DNA from: Lamellibrachia luymesi
Lineage: Eukaryota > Annelida > Polychaeta > Sabellida > Siboglinidae
Direction of reading: 5' to 3'
DNA length: 64,000 bases
NCBI GenBank assembly: GCA_009193005.1
Contig: SDWI01000309.1
Span: forward strand, 217,595 to 281,594
Part shown: positions 34,701-45,515 of the stretch, piece after piece
Numbering within the stretch: position 1 is the first letter of the stretch
Layout of the letters: every line of letters begins with the position of its first letter
Notes under the pieces: generated by a model
The model's database searches: none
What the model saw: only the letters and a program-made list of their open reading frames with translations
Told to the model about the DNA's origin: nothing
Position numbers and translations under genes: made by a program

Positions 34701-37694
34701 CCCAGACCTAAAATGTTTCTCACTCATGACGTATTTCAGTACCCACCAATTGTCAACTACACAATGGAGGGTCGTACCTACCGGTACTCCCGAAGTGAGC
34801 CCCTCTTCCCGTTTGGGTACGGTCTCTCCTACAGCACATTCGTCTACAGAAGTCTCGATGTACGACCAAAGGTTCTCCGCTTCACCAACAAAGTTCTGGT
34901 GGATGTATATGTTGAAAACAAAGGCCCTTATGATGGCGAGGAGGTATGTCGTAATAGATAGGGTGACCATGCATGTCAAAAACACATTTTGGGTCATGCC
35001 ATGAGGTGTTAAAGTCAAAGACAATTCATGGTGTGGCCTAGAAAGGCTAGAATTAAATATCACATCTTCTAACACTTTGAAAAACATGTCTAGATGAAAT
35101 TTCTGTCCAGTACAAACATTATCATTGGTTTAGAGAAATATAATTGAAGAGAAATACAATTGTCTTCAGTGTACAATAAAAAAATCAATGGATAAGAAAT
35201 ATTTTATAAAGCAATCTATGCATTTGGGCTAATGAAAACTTAGCAAGTTTGTAGTTAATGCATTGTAAACAGTGAACAAATGATGTGTTACATCGGAAAA
35301 CTACTTAAATTGACAAGAAACAAACAAGAAGCAAGCACAATGTTGAATGTATTTATGAATGTCGTGTAGGTTTGGCCATGGTTTCATTAGTTTGCATCAC
35401 AGGCATACAAATGAATGGCATTTATACCGATTGAGACTGGTTTTACGTAATTGAGTTTACCTAAAGCAAGGGACCAATCCTCTTATTTTAGGCTCTATTG
35501 AAGGCACATGCAGCCCTACACACTGAATGATATGCAAAGAATGAATTGAGTCTAACTATACTTTGCACAGGAAGTTTTGGATAGAAATTTCTTCACAGAA
35601 CCGACAAAACTTTTTTAAATAATACTTTTTTTCAATAGTAAATAATAAAAAAGGAGGCGTCGGCCAAAAAGGAAGTGGACAAGGAGAAACTGGTTTCTTT
35701 TTTACTAGGCCTAAGCATCAGTAGTTTAAAGCAAGTTAACTTAAATGTTAAAATAAATACATTAGTTAATTAAGATAAATATAACCATCAATTAGTTAAA
35801 ACAAGTTAATCTACAAAATAAATTAAAATAAATATAAACATTAGTTAAAACTAATTAATAAAAAATATAAATATATAGTTTGTTAAAACAATATCGTTTG
35901 GCTCTACAGCACAGTAGGTAAAATGTTTTTAAGTACCGGTATCCACAGTAATACAAAGGCGAGTCTTTAGAGCTGCCTTGAAAGATTCTAGAGACATTGT
36001 TAATGTGATGTTAGTCGACAGAGCATTCAATACTGAAGCAGCTACTTGAACGACTGCGCAATCCCCACCTTAAACTTCTTTTTATACAGCATCTACACAG
36101 CATGCTTATTGTTGCAGGTAGTGCAGGTGTATGTTGCCTCCAGTAATCACAGTCTGCCAGCTGTGCCTCAACGGCAACTAGTTGGCTTCCAACGTGTGTT
36201 CCTGGCCAATGGCAAGGGCGTCAGCCTCCGTTTCCACATCACTGTTGAGCAGATCAGCACATGGGACGACAAGCGAAGATTTGTGGTGCTACAAGGTGTG
36301 TTGGTATCCTCTAATCTCTTTGCCATCAAGTGTCAAGTTTCTTATAACATGGGATCGAAAGGACGGTGGTTCGATTCCACATCCGCTGTTTCGAAGCCTG
36401 GTCAATTTCGTTCACCCCACTTTGCCCGTGTCTTTCGGAAGAGACACTAAAAGCCGTTGGTCCAAACTCCTGCGTTAGCTTAAGATTGGGCTGTTTGGAG
36501 TATAACTACTTGAGACCCGAAATAATCCCTGGTGCATAATATAACGCTAATGTAAAGGTGAAATCGTGTAAGACTGTCAATGGAAATACGACATGTAATT
36601 CACACGAATCTTTTGCTGTGCACTGAAACAATCGCGTATCTACACCAATGCGTGCTCAATCACCTTCAAGGTTATTCAAACATCAGATCAGCCGATTTTT
36701 GCATTTTGATGCTAGCGTTGATTTCTGTTTAACACAAGCCTTATTGTTGCTACTAGGTGATCTTTGCCGAAACAGTTCTTTAAATAGTTGTGTTCTTGTT
36801 GTTGTTGTGGACACATCATTATTCCAACTCTCTAATTTGAAGTACAAAATTATGTGTTGTACTTCTGTCAACACTCGATAAAAAAATTATTTCATTTTTC
36901 AAGTAAAACAAGGGCATGTGCCCCCACGCCTCCCTCTGGATTTCCACCTGATTTATTCCAGTCATTTATTAGCTGTTTGTAGAACTCTTTCCAAATTTTT
37001 ATTTTAGTTACCTAGGTAATACATCTCCCTCAGATTCTCCTTCTATCCACCGTCTGTGCTCCTGTAATCCTTCGGACCCAGTTGTTCTCACAGACTTGAA
37101 GCTTCTGTTGTTGCTGCTCTTTCAGGACTGTTTATTAATGTCAGATACATCTATATTATTAAGTAGTTTATGACTTGGCCAGTTCCCTCTTTGCTAACAT
37201 TTTGTAGGCTTGCCCGGGGGCCCATGGTGATAATTCGTAACAAAATTCCCTGGGGGTGGGTATATTATGAATGTGGATGTTTGACATAGATTACGTAACT
37301 CAGAATAATAGTCATGTACAATTGTTTGCCACACAATGTATGTTTTCTACGATTGTACAGAATTAAAAGATCTATGTCAAACATCCACATAAGCTCCTCC
37401 GTACGGTATGAACGCTTCGTGAAACCGGCAGTTGTACATGATTTTTGTACAATGATGAAGTTGTCATTGCTATTGGCCTACCAAAACTTGACTTGCTGTG
37501 GATGCCTTTTCTCCCGTGCAACGCTACACAATTTGGCTAGTGTACAATAAAATCCAGATTTACATCCATAGCTTAATCCATGTTTCTGTGCATCTGTTGC
37601 AGGCGACTACATGGTGTATACTGGTGGTCAACAGCCAGACCAGACAGTGACCACTGGGTCCAACATATTGTCCGGTCAATTCACGGTCGCTTGA
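22790..37694 (+). CDS. Secreted GH3 beta-xylosidase-like glycoside hydrolase, complete, 12 exons
   Basis: Predicted to remove xylose or related residues from the non-reducing ends of plant or algal glycans. Exons: 22790-23097, 24698-24857, 25410-25580, 26201-26292, 27220-27392, 28706-29019, 30261-30486, 31777-31866, 33526-33737, 34740-34943, 36118-36295, 37603-37694. All junctions are GT/AG and all phases close, giving 739 aa ending QFTVA and stop, close to family length. The Met at 22790 begins a hydrophobic leader (FLVTMALTLTAVV); an in-frame Met at 22697 gives a poorer leader. GH3 barrel: LSWDERVEDLVGRLTLDE, SPVVNIMRDPRWGRNQ, ETYGEDPYLSGS, and VVSDEAA with the nucleophile near Asp274. C-terminal sandwich: AMRSFVLLKNSQSFLPL and ECEGNDRSNISLPG (probable acid/base Glu). 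FnIII-like tail: PLFPFGYGLSYSTF, then VQVYVASS. ATTAAA lies at 37743. Exact substrate is unproven. Confidence 0.95.
23098..24697. other. GH3 intron 1
   Basis: AT-rich, with no long open frame. CATAACTT/GACTCA-like short repeats near 23400-23650 are weak. No element is confidently named. Confidence 0.5.
25045..25330 (-). repeat. tRNA-derived SINE, minus orientation, in GH3 intron
   Basis: The minus strand carries, in order, a region like GAACTGTGGCAACGTGGAG..., CTGTATAAGTGAGTACCTGG, GGAATGAAGAGGTCTGCC, and the tail GCGCTATATAAGAATGTACC. The order matches the copies at 44420-44755 and 55455-55770. Confidence 0.75.
26293..26600. repeat. Dispersed repeat beginning at the exon 4 splice donor
   Basis: Starts AAGGGGCC and matches 61791-62056 (shared CATCTTGGAAATTCAAAACT and TTGGAGATAAATGTTTGTAA). 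The repeat border coincides with the exon 4 donor, GTAAGGGG. Confidence 0.7.
26672..26745 (-). repeat. LINE/SINE 3' tail with ATT repeat
   Basis: The minus strand reads AAAGTGCCTAAGAGCAATC, GATTGATTGGGCGCTATATA and then (ATT)n, a typical retroposon 3' end. The same tail precedes the RT fragments at 5.7 and 6.5 kb. Confidence 0.55.
27470..28125. mobile_element. TTAA-type inverted-repeat element, copy A
   Basis: The left end AGGGAAACAAAAGTCATGG and the right end CCGTGACTTGTTTAACCTTAA are inverted copies. Inner arms also pair (AACCATTTGCAACTG against AGTTGCACATGGT). It lies in GH3 intron 5, carries no transposase and resembles a MITE. Confidence 0.65.
29077..29632. mobile_element. TTAA-type inverted-repeat element, copy B
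   Basis: Left end TTAAGGCAAGACAAAAGTCATGG, right end AACCCATGACATTTGTTTCCCT. Internal arms match copies A and C. It lies in GH3 intron 6 and ends 16 bp from the stop of the truncated H4 copy. Confidence 0.65.
29648..29800 (-). pseudogene. Truncated histone H4 copy
   Basis: Encodes MSRSSKGGKGLRKGGTKRHR, then KVLCDNIQGITKPAI, an unmistakable histone H4 N-terminus. It lacks four codons of the RRLARRG segment (KPAIYRGKVKRFSG), has several substitutions and stops after LLYDE, so only about 50 of 103 residues remain. Upstream on the minus strand a TATAAAATT lies about 50-60 bp before the ATG, which suggests a genomic duplicate with its promoter rather than a processed retrocopy. It sits antisense inside GH3 intron 6. 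Without the histone fold's second half it cannot work as H4. Confidence 0.85.
30590..31040 (-). pseudogene. craTA/RTE-like LINE remnant
   Basis: Minus-strand pieces LLTVWILSVAFYGMEAWLLTN and WNWLGHVLCMDDLHTEKKAF are typical of the RT C-terminal region (YG-x-E-W, then W-x-W-x-GH-x-x-RM). The pieces lie in different frames. In GH3 intron 7. Confidence 0.7.
31041..31070. repeat. Perfect 30-bp palindrome at LINE junction
   Basis: TATTGTCAGTCCATA is followed directly by its reverse complement. It marks the junction between a minus-strand and a plus-strand LINE remnant. Confidence 0.85.
31072..31173 (+). pseudogene. LINE C-terminal remnant (CR1/jockey type)
   Basis: Encodes APPLWNRLPVAVHTTKDLQT then FKQTLKTHMFK and a stop, the canonical C-terminus of CR1/jockey ORF2. 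Confidence 0.75.
32684..33496. mobile_element. TTAA-type inverted-repeat element, copy C, with nested LINE
   Basis: Left end TTTAAAGGGAAACAGAAGTC and right end CCATGACTTGTTTTGCTTTAAA give matching TTAA flanks, as for piggyBac-type insertions. A LINE tail is inserted in it, flanked by CTATAG on both sides (near 32722 and 33105). It ends 29 bp before the exon 9 acceptor. Confidence 0.7.
32730..33105 (+). pseudogene. LINE C-terminal remnant nested in copy C
   Basis: Encodes IEVFKILNGYENID and, after a frameshift, LGIRKYSFSLRTIIEWNKLS and NMFKNKVDTYLRR, as in CR1/jockey-type RT tails. Confidence 0.75.
34251..34655 (+). repeat. 21-bp minisatellite in GH3 intron 9
   Basis: About 19 units of GGGGTGACGAGTTTCATGTAT. 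The 21-bp unit is seven codons, so long frames such as repeated MYGVTSF arise on both strands; these are not genes. It ends about 85 bp before exon 10. Confidence 0.93.
34944..36117. other. GH3 intron 10
   Basis: AT-rich. A run of TTAGTTAAAACAAGTTAA-like short repeats lies at 35740-35890. No gene. Confidence 0.5.
36340..36520 (+). repeat. tRNA-related SINE remnant
   Basis: Contains GGTTCGATTCC, a good B box, then TCACCCCACTTTGCCCGTG as in the other SINE copies. The A box is weak. In GH3 intron 11. Confidence 0.5.
37268..37392. repeat. Inverted repeat in GH3 intron 11
   Basis: ATGTGGATGTTTGACATAGA near 37270 and its reverse complement ending near 37392 are separated by about 80 bp. Probably a small foldback element. 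Confidence 0.6.
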
Positions 37695-39364
37695 CTGAGA
37701 ACCATGACAAGGGCGGATCCAGGGATTGGACTTTATAACGATATTAAATTCTGGAACTATTGTATCCATGACCTAGTCAAATCATGTAATTGTAATCAAT
37801 TACAGGCAAAATACTGTATATTGTGTAATTGAAAAAATTACACCGATTACGAGTATTTTTTCATATCAAGCATTTTTGAAAAAACTTATCAAAAGTGCCT
37901 CCTCACACATTTTTATCAATTATATGCACAATATCCAAATTTAGCAACACACATGCCATATAAGTATCAAATACTATTGGTAATTGTAATGCAAAATAAG
38001 TGTAACTGATTTTGTCCATGTGTGTTACTGTGGACAGTGGTGGTCAGGAGTCAACACAGGGCTGTCTTGGACCTATTTACAAGAAAATATGGATCTCGAC
38101 TAGAAATGATGAAGACTACATTATAGACAGGTAATACAGCTATAGCTGAAATCATCCTCGCTAGCCAGGGGTGATAGCGATACTACAGTACCCCTGGCAG
38201 ATCAATCTGTTGAAATGTGGGTTTGTCAGTTTATCCTATGTATGCCGAATCATTTGTATTTTGTCCCACTTCCTGTCTTGGTCGATGTGTTTCTGGGAAC
38301 TAGATGCTCCCATGCCAAAACTTCCAAGAGTGTTCCCACGGAATGCCCATCATTACCTGTCCGACCAGCGATGATGGGTCCATTACCAAGTCAAGTTCCC
38401 ATATGTGAGTACTGTAAATCTGTGCGAGCAATATTATTGGTTAACACAGCCACTGAGAAATCAGCGTTTCAACAGGTTAATCTGCCTATGTAGTCGGACG
38501 ATGGCTGAAATTAGAAAATGCAAGAGCTTAGAGCAAAAAGTTACGTCTAATAAAAAAATAACAGCAGGATTTGTTATGTTGATATAAGAAGTAAACAGAA
38601 AGTTGTAGGTAAGGTCAATTAGAAAAACAATGCAGCGAGTATATCATATCGGTATTTAATGTCGGCGAACATAAATGTGTACTTCAGTTCTGTGTTTACC
38701 AGAGAGGATTAGTTAATTATCAGGAAACACGTGTTTACATATTTTATGCATAATATTTTACACTTGATTGTACAGGGCTGTATATAGCAAATTTACTTCT
38801 AAGAAACATTCCAAGAATGATTACAAATACAATTTGTACTGTATCAAGAATTTTATTATATTGTGTATGCAAAAAGTACAATAAAAGTATATGAACTAAA
38901 AACTTAACTACACTTGAAAAGCAAGCATTAACAAGACCAACAACACACAAAACTTAGTAAAAGAACAGAACCTTTGAGCAAGTTTTCACGCCATGGTTTC
39001 AACAAAACATGTTCACAGAAGCAAACTCAACGTCTACAAGAAACGCATTTTGACAGGCAGAAATTTTGACTTCTGCATGCAAAACAAACCCACAATGTAT
39101 ATGAGGCGCTCATCCGCAAAACATGTTAAAAGGTAAAATCACATAAATCGAGTTAAGATTGGTATTGTGCTGCCATCTAGTTGATCAAGGTGGAGGTGTT
39201 ATTTGCCATGCTATGGACTGATGAAAAAACAATTTTCCTATCTATTGCTTAGCAATGTGCAACAGAAAAAAAACATAAAATGGATATAACGCATTTTGTG
39301 GATAAACGCCTAATATCAAACCAGTGCGGTGACAGTTCGGTTGGCGTGCACACTGTGTAGTGCG
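37695..39364. other. Intergenic region between convergent genes
   Basis: 3' flanks of the plus-strand GH3 gene and the minus-strand CBM20-like gene. ATTAAA at 37743 is a possible poly(A) signal for GH3. No other gene seen. Confidence 0.5.
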
Positions 39365-42300
39365 TCACTCGGAGGGAATACATTTGAACGCACGTCCAAC
39401 TGCGCTTGCGAATCGATTGAGTTTACTGCGACTGGTCTGTCGTGACAGTGGGTTGCGTGGTGACTCATTCGGGGAGGTCATGGGTTGTGGGGAAGGTCGG
39501 GGTGCCGGGGAGGCTGCAGAAACCCTCGTGAGGGGTTGCTGGGAGTCGTCAGATACTAAACACACACAGGCAACAAGGGTGTAATTACATAATGGACAGT
39601 TTTGACTCTGGCATTGGCAAGTAGTTTACAATGTGCAATTATACAATTGTTAGAATTTGCATCATGCCCAAAGGGTCGTCCATCCCCCATAGGGGCAAAA
39701 ATCAACATTAGGTCTGGAGGCAAAACATATCTGGGGTGAAGGAAGATTTGCTAGTATATGAATGAAATCCCAGTCTCACTTAAAAAATGGTAAAAAATTT
39801 CAAACGTTATGGTGCTGAAAATTTTCATCAAATTGGGAGTATGTGAATGAATGAAGAAAGTGAGATAAACAGTTGTGATTTAATTAAGAAAACTGTATCA
39901 ACTCAATCAGTATGGTATGAAATGTCAGACGTTCATTTTCCATGGTTTTGACCTGATATGTCAAATGTTTGTTTGTTCTGTTCCTGACACTCACCGTAGC
40001 TCTCATTCGCAGTGCCGTGAAGATGGCTGTCCAACACAGTCGGCTCCCTGTGGAATAACTCTACAGGAAAGAATAAACTGTTGAAAACTGATGATTTAAC
40101 TAAGTTATTAGTACCGTAAATATTGTATTTAAAGCCGCACCAGTAATTAAAGCCGCACCCCGACTTTTGACATAATTTTCCTCCGCATGGTTTGTTGCAG
40201 GCAAAAACCTTATTTAAAGCTGCACCTTTATAACTGAATAAACTAAAAAATAAATAGAACGAGAACTTACCTAAATCCTTAGCAAAACAACAACTGCATT
40301 TAAACTGCACAAAAAAGGTTTTGAATAACTTGGTCGTCACACAATTTAAATTTAACTATCGACAAAAATACCTTATGAAATCCCAGCTCATATGCAGTGA
40401 TACACATTACATGCACACGTGTGCATGCACATCTGCGTGTAGACCGCAACATTCATTTTACGCATCAAATTGCACTTAGTGAATTTTTATCCTGAATATC
40501 CAATGCACATAACTGGCTCCCTGTTAGCATTAGGTCTGCAGAAAATATAATAACATTTTGCTGTCAACTGAACACGTCTTTTTAATCCTGCTTTTCCTCC
40601 CTTGCTCCTCAGCGCATTCATCCATCTGTTGACAACTTTAAAATTGTGTACTGATTTGACACTGCCTAACCCTTTGGTTTTGACATGCTTCTGAGCTTTT
40701 AGTCTCGGAACCAAGACCAACTTGAAATGGTTTCACTCAACACCCATTATACTGTTTCAGCAGCAATACAGTATCTAATACTATAGTAGGGAGTTCAGCG
40801 ATACCGCTGTGGCTCGAAGCAACGGCGGCGAAAGTACTACTTGGCCTCCGCATACCACAAACTTCAAGACCACAGTTTTCACATGAAACGTCCCTCATAA
40901 TGTTTTCAAGTGATCCATAATACTGTTATAATATAACTTATTGTTCCTCAATAATAAAACTATTATATCTCATCGCGTTCGTTGCTAATTAATCCATGAA
41001 CGTGACACTGCATCCAGCGGACGCAAGTCGACGGCGCCATTTTTCTGGGGGATACCTACATTTCAAAAGAAGATAAACAGTTGTTCCTCTTTGGATAGGC
41101 TATTTTAAATAACCTCATTTTGACCGTGGAATTCCCGAGAATGACGTCAGCGATGCCGAATTTAGATAAACATTGCGGCTTCTGAATGAGGTAAGAATTA
41201 TCGAAAAATTCGTCGATTTCTTAAAAATCTCGCGCCTCGATTTCTAATCGGCAAGTACGATTTGATAGAGTAATTTATTTAGATAAAAATCACTTACGTG
41301 GTTTGTGATATTAATTTGAAGAACAAGTGTAAAATCGTACTTTTCCCCGACAGGTCTGACCCATTTCAACCATGGCCTATGCCGCCGAGACGCTGGAGAC
41401 ACTTTTTAACATAAGCGGGTGGACCGAATCAGAAATTGACCATTTTCTCCAAGGTAAGGATGATACTTATCACTCTTGATGTTTAGTGAACATATCATTC
41501 TTTCAAAATCCTCCTATATTCATTGATATATTAGCGTTAGAATAACTTTGTCGTAGTTTGTTTACGACTTTCATTACAAGTAGGTATCGGCGGGGGGATA
41601 TCGACAATAAATGTAACAGCAGAATAAATTTGCATGCGCCGTTGTTCGCATGGATTTTCCACAGCTGCGCATGCGTATTGGCTTCCTGTGCTATTCCATT
41701 TATTGAGTGCACTCCCTAAATTCAAGTCGGCCGATCTTTGCATGGGGTTTTAATTTCGGTTTAATTATTCTGTAACCTGCAATGCATCTTCAAGCTACAT
41801 TTAGTTCAATCACATGATGTATTTATGTCCATAGTTGCATGCAGAACTTAATGCAAACAAGATTTATGTAGTCATTTTGTTTTTACAACTGTATTGTAAA
41901 ACACAATTTACAAATCTTTTTCACGTGAGAATATTTCTTAAATAATATGAACACCTTTAGTATTGCTGTATCTACATTCTCATTATATATTTAACATGTT
42001 TTGTACAAAAATTATGTAGTTTCATACTTGTTAATGCATTTTTTATTGTTTCAGATAACACTTTACCAGAGGAAAAGGCACCAAATGTGGCGTTCTTTTA
42101 CATTCTAATCAAGAAAATTGAGGAATCTGAGACTCTTCATCTGCAACATGACCTTCTTCGTCTCCTTCCTAAGTTGGGACTGCGCCTGCCTGACCATGTG
42201 TCATCTTTTCTTCGGTTCGTTCGACGGAACACTGATAAAGCTTTCCGGAAGAAGAAGTTTTCACCATTATCTCAGATTCCGGCTCCAGTTCTTCCCAAAC

Positions 42301-45300
42301 CTTCCAATGACATTGTTGGTCCTCTCTGTCGGGATGAGGAATCATTGGTATTCATCATATAATTTTGAAATGGCCCCCAAATATTTGGTAATCAATGCTT
42401 ACCATGTGTCTTTAGCTATTTGGTGACCAGTTATCTTAAAGTATTTACCCTTTATTTTGGCATCATACACGACATACCCTTTGAAATCCAAGATGGCCGC
42501 CATCTTGGAAGATGAGCAGCCATCTTGTGTTCTGCACACATAAATTAAGAGTGTTTATAAATGTCAGTTTACTATTTTGTTCCCATTCAGTTCAGTATTT
42601 TATGCCTTAGAAGTATTAGAACTGATATAATGTGAATATTTAGGCAATTAGGGCATTTGCATATGCAAATTAGGTCATTAATATTCACAATGTTCAAAAT
42701 CCGCGACCAGATTTGGATTCAGCAGTTAAAATTATGTAAAGATGGCAAGTTTTATAGTGATTCGTTTAGAAATAACCATGCTAGCACATAATAAATGGTG
42801 GAAATAGCTAATTATGCAGCCAAAATGGTGCCATTGCTAAGACAAAAGGCTGTTCATAATCCCTATGACTATTTCATAGAAATGCTTATTTATCGGATAT
42901 TAAAATATTCATAGAAAATCAATGGATTGACCAATCTGAACGATTTTTGTGTCATTTTGTTCCTTAGAGCAGGCTCTTTCCAATGAGTGGAGATTAAGGT
43001 TTGTGTGTCCAAGTTCATTTTCCTACCTGAACTCCCTAACTATAGCAATATGTTAACAACAATTATTAAAGAATCTGGGCTATCTGAGTTGAAGGAAAAC
43101 ACTTCTTTGAGTTTTTACATTTGCACATTGGTCGCCAACACCCATAATGGAAAATTGGCTGTAAAATTTGAGTGATGCCACAATACATTGGTACATCAGG
43201 GCTAGAAGTGTTCCAAAGACAGCCCCCGAGGAGCCTGTAGTGGCAAATAAATTGTGCAGCAGGTGTTGAATGAAACCCATTTTATAGGCCTCTTGGAAAT
43301 TGGCTCCCAGACTATTGTGTTCTTGAAGAATTTAGTGCAATAAAGTCTTTGTATTGTTATACCTGTACAGTATAGCGAGTGCTTATAACTCACCGAGGTG
43401 CGGCCTGTTGTAATAGACCTCGCGGTCAGGCACAACAAGGTGAGTGCGTCCGGCCGCCGCAAGAGAATCAACCGCCAGTATCTCGCCATCTGAGTCCCGT
43501 CGGATACAGTAGTGGAAGCGCAGGTCAACTCCCACAGGGACTTCCACGTGGGTGTACAGTCCAGGGATATACTCTCCCTGGACGAGTGGGATGTACTTGG
43601 GACATCTGGGGAGAGGGGCCTGGTCGGCAGTGATGTTGCACAGGCTGAGGTTGACTCCTGGTCCCAACTGAGACAGGAGACTCGGGTGGTGGGGGCAGAT
43701 AATGCTCACTAGTCTCGTACCTGAAGGAGGGCCATAAACACTGCGATCACGGCAGGGTGCTATCACAAAGTCTCAGTTATGAGTCATAACTTATGACTAA
43801 ACTAAGAAAATGTCAATTACGATAACAATTAGTTACAACATTTTTGCATGTGATAAACAATAATTTTTTAATTGACATGGTTCACATCCCTAGTAACTGT
43901 GCTAGAGAAAGTTATGTCTATGCACAAGGTGGGTAGGATATGTATTAAACGGTTTTACTAAAGTTAAGTTCAATCTATGCTTCCACGAATTTCCTATATA
44001 TCTGGAGTTTCATGCTGGATGATTAAGACTTTTCAATAATTGTATTAATACTAGCATTATGGAATCATTGTTATTGTTATCCTAATAAATTATCAATTTG
44101 AAAATATCTATGAAAAGTAGCATCTGGACCATCCATGAAGTAGTTATAACTGCAGTAATGTTGCCGAGATGACATACCATCCAGGGGCTGGTACGGAACC
44201 TTGTTAGACATTGATGGCACTTGCTCCTTGGCTGACTGAATGTAGCCTGGTTCGTGCTGCTTCCAAGACTCCAGCATACTTGCTGACAGTGACGCATCCT
44301 TGACAGCTGAAGTGTCGGCCACTGTGACAGAGAAGTGACAATAGCATTGTAAACATGACAAATCAATGAAACGTGTTCATTGTGCATCTGGATGTAGTCA
44401 CGTACCATGAAATAGTGACCTATGACTAAATTGCGATAGCATACCGGTTAGAATGCCGGACTCTCAATCGAGAGAACCCGTTTTCAAATCCCACTGCGGT
44501 CGCTTTGGACCTTTGGCAAGTTTGATCACCCCACATTGCCACAGTTCACTCAGCTGAATAAATGAGTACCTGGCAATACAGACAGTTGTGGATATGTGAA
44601 CGAATAGTCTTCACGCAGTAATTGCAGCGTGGCTGAATGCTTCCCAGAGAAGATGAAATGGCCTTGGAATGAACAGGTCTGCCAGGGGGTGAAGTGTAAA
44701 ACGCTTTGAGCAGTCCTAAGGACTGGATACTGCGCTATATAAGAACTTAACTTTACCTTTTATTCCTTGAACATTATATTTCAATATATCGACTCACTCG
44801 ACTGTATCCTTTAAGCATTTTATTATTAAAGAATGAATGAAAGTGCCTGTGCACAGTTTTGTATTATGTACTAATATCTTGTTACATGTAACTGGATCGC
44901 TCTATGTTGTGTGTGGCTGACGGCGCAGGGACTGAATAAGCAATACCCGTATAAATGTATCAGTCTACATATAACATACTACGGATATGCCACGGTAGAA
45001 AACATGCGGATGTCCACAAACACATTTTGCGCCAGTGTCAGTGATTCACGACATGTGCAGCCAGAGACAGAGTCAGAGAACTGCAACTTGCACAGACGAA
45101 TTTCTGCGTTTGTATTAATTTGTGACAAGGTAACTGTGTCACTTGTTGTAAGAAGTTAAACGTATTCCATGTTATTCACTACTTCGCAGAGCCCACACGG
45201 GGTTATCTACTGTAGTCTTGCGTGCGTTTTATTTCACAGCTTTCTACGCAAAACACAGGCAAACTGCCAAGAGCAAGACGGTAATAATATGCGATTATGA

Positions 45301-45511
45301 GCACTCACAAACTGACGCCAATTTGCATACATGCTGCAATACACACAATTCGTTTATCCGCGTAATTTACAATCATAGCTCATGCAACTATTTCCTGATC
45401 TATCTACAGTGCTGGCTGTTCATAAACACAAACAAATAATATGTAAAACAACGCACCATTTTCTGTATCTCCGCCACCATCCATGACGAATCCGAAGTTC
45501 CAGTAGGCCAT
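39365..45511 (-). CDS. 260-aa protein with CBM20-like domain, five exons
   Basis: Exons in reading order: 45457-45511, 44178-44321, 43394-43720, 39995-40060, 39365-39555. All junctions are GT/AG, every one splits a codon after its first base, and the joined frame of 261 codons ends in TGA. It starts MAYWNFGFVMDGGGDTEN. Exon 3 encodes a beta-rich module of about 100 residues (about 67-170): GVNLSLCNI, IPLVQGEYIPGLYTHVEVP, VGVDLRFHYCIRRDSDGEIL, GRTHLVVPD. This order resembles carbohydrate-binding module 20, which binds starch or glycogen, but I did not verify the binding-site Trp residues. The tail is Ser/Pro-rich and basic (SPAPRPSPQP, RSKLNRFASAVGRAFK). No signal peptide or membrane segment, so it is probably intracellular. 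An alternative last exon at 43080-43234 also fits the phase. Function unknown. Confidence 0.7.
41128..41149 (+). promoter_or_regulatory. kB-like and CRE motifs upstream of the nested gene
   Basis: GGAATTCCC (41128-41136) and TGACGTCA (41142-41149) lie about 225 bp before the ATG at 41372, in CpG-richer DNA than the surroundings. They match NF-kB-like and CREB/ATF consensus sites. Inference from motif only. Confidence 0.3.
41372..42362 (+). CDS. Small helical protein of unknown function, two exons, nested gene
   Basis: Exons 41372-41453 and 42055-42362 join in phase (CAA G/AT AAC) to give about 129 aa, MAYAAETLETLFNISGWTES to EESLVFII. The predicted protein is mostly alpha-helical with Leu-rich segments (HLQHDLLRLLPKLGLRL) and a basic Pro-containing tail (RKKKFSPLSQIPAPVLPKP). 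I do not recognise the family; size and helix pattern recall death-fold adaptors, but no diagnostic motif was seen. A donor-like GTATTC at 42348 and an acceptor at about 42967 could instead give an ending SRLFPMSGD. The gene lies wholly within intron 3 of the opposite-strand CBM20-like gene. Confidence 0.55.
42363..43393. other. Intron sequence of the CBM20-like gene
   Basis: Contains the short repeat AAGATGGCCGCCATCTTGG (42488-42506), a near-palindrome with YY1-like cores. Apart from the possible alternative exon at 43080-43234, nothing coding is seen. Confidence 0.45.
44420..44755 (+). repeat. tRNA-derived SINE, best copy
   Basis: A tRNA-like head (GCGATAGCATACCGGTTAG, then TTCAAATCCCAC as B box) is followed by a conserved body (CAGTTCACTCAGCTGAATAA, GGAATGAACAGGTCTGCCA, AAAACGCTTTGAGCAGTCC) and the 3' end GCGCTATATAAGAAC. 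It lies in intron 1 of the CBM20-like gene. Related copies are at 16235-16500, 25045-25330 and 55455-55770. Confidence 0.8.
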
Positions 45512-45515
45512 GCTC

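Noticed and set aside
34107..34701. Long MYGVTSF- and HETRHPI-type repeat proteins
   Set aside because: Artefacts of the 21-bp array, whose unit is a multiple of three; the array is intronic.
43080..43234. Phase-compatible alternative last exon of the CBM20-like gene
   Set aside because: The acceptor fits, but the encoded tail looks unconserved; exons 39995-40060 and 39365-39555 give a more protein-like sequence and correct phases. Kept only as an alternative.
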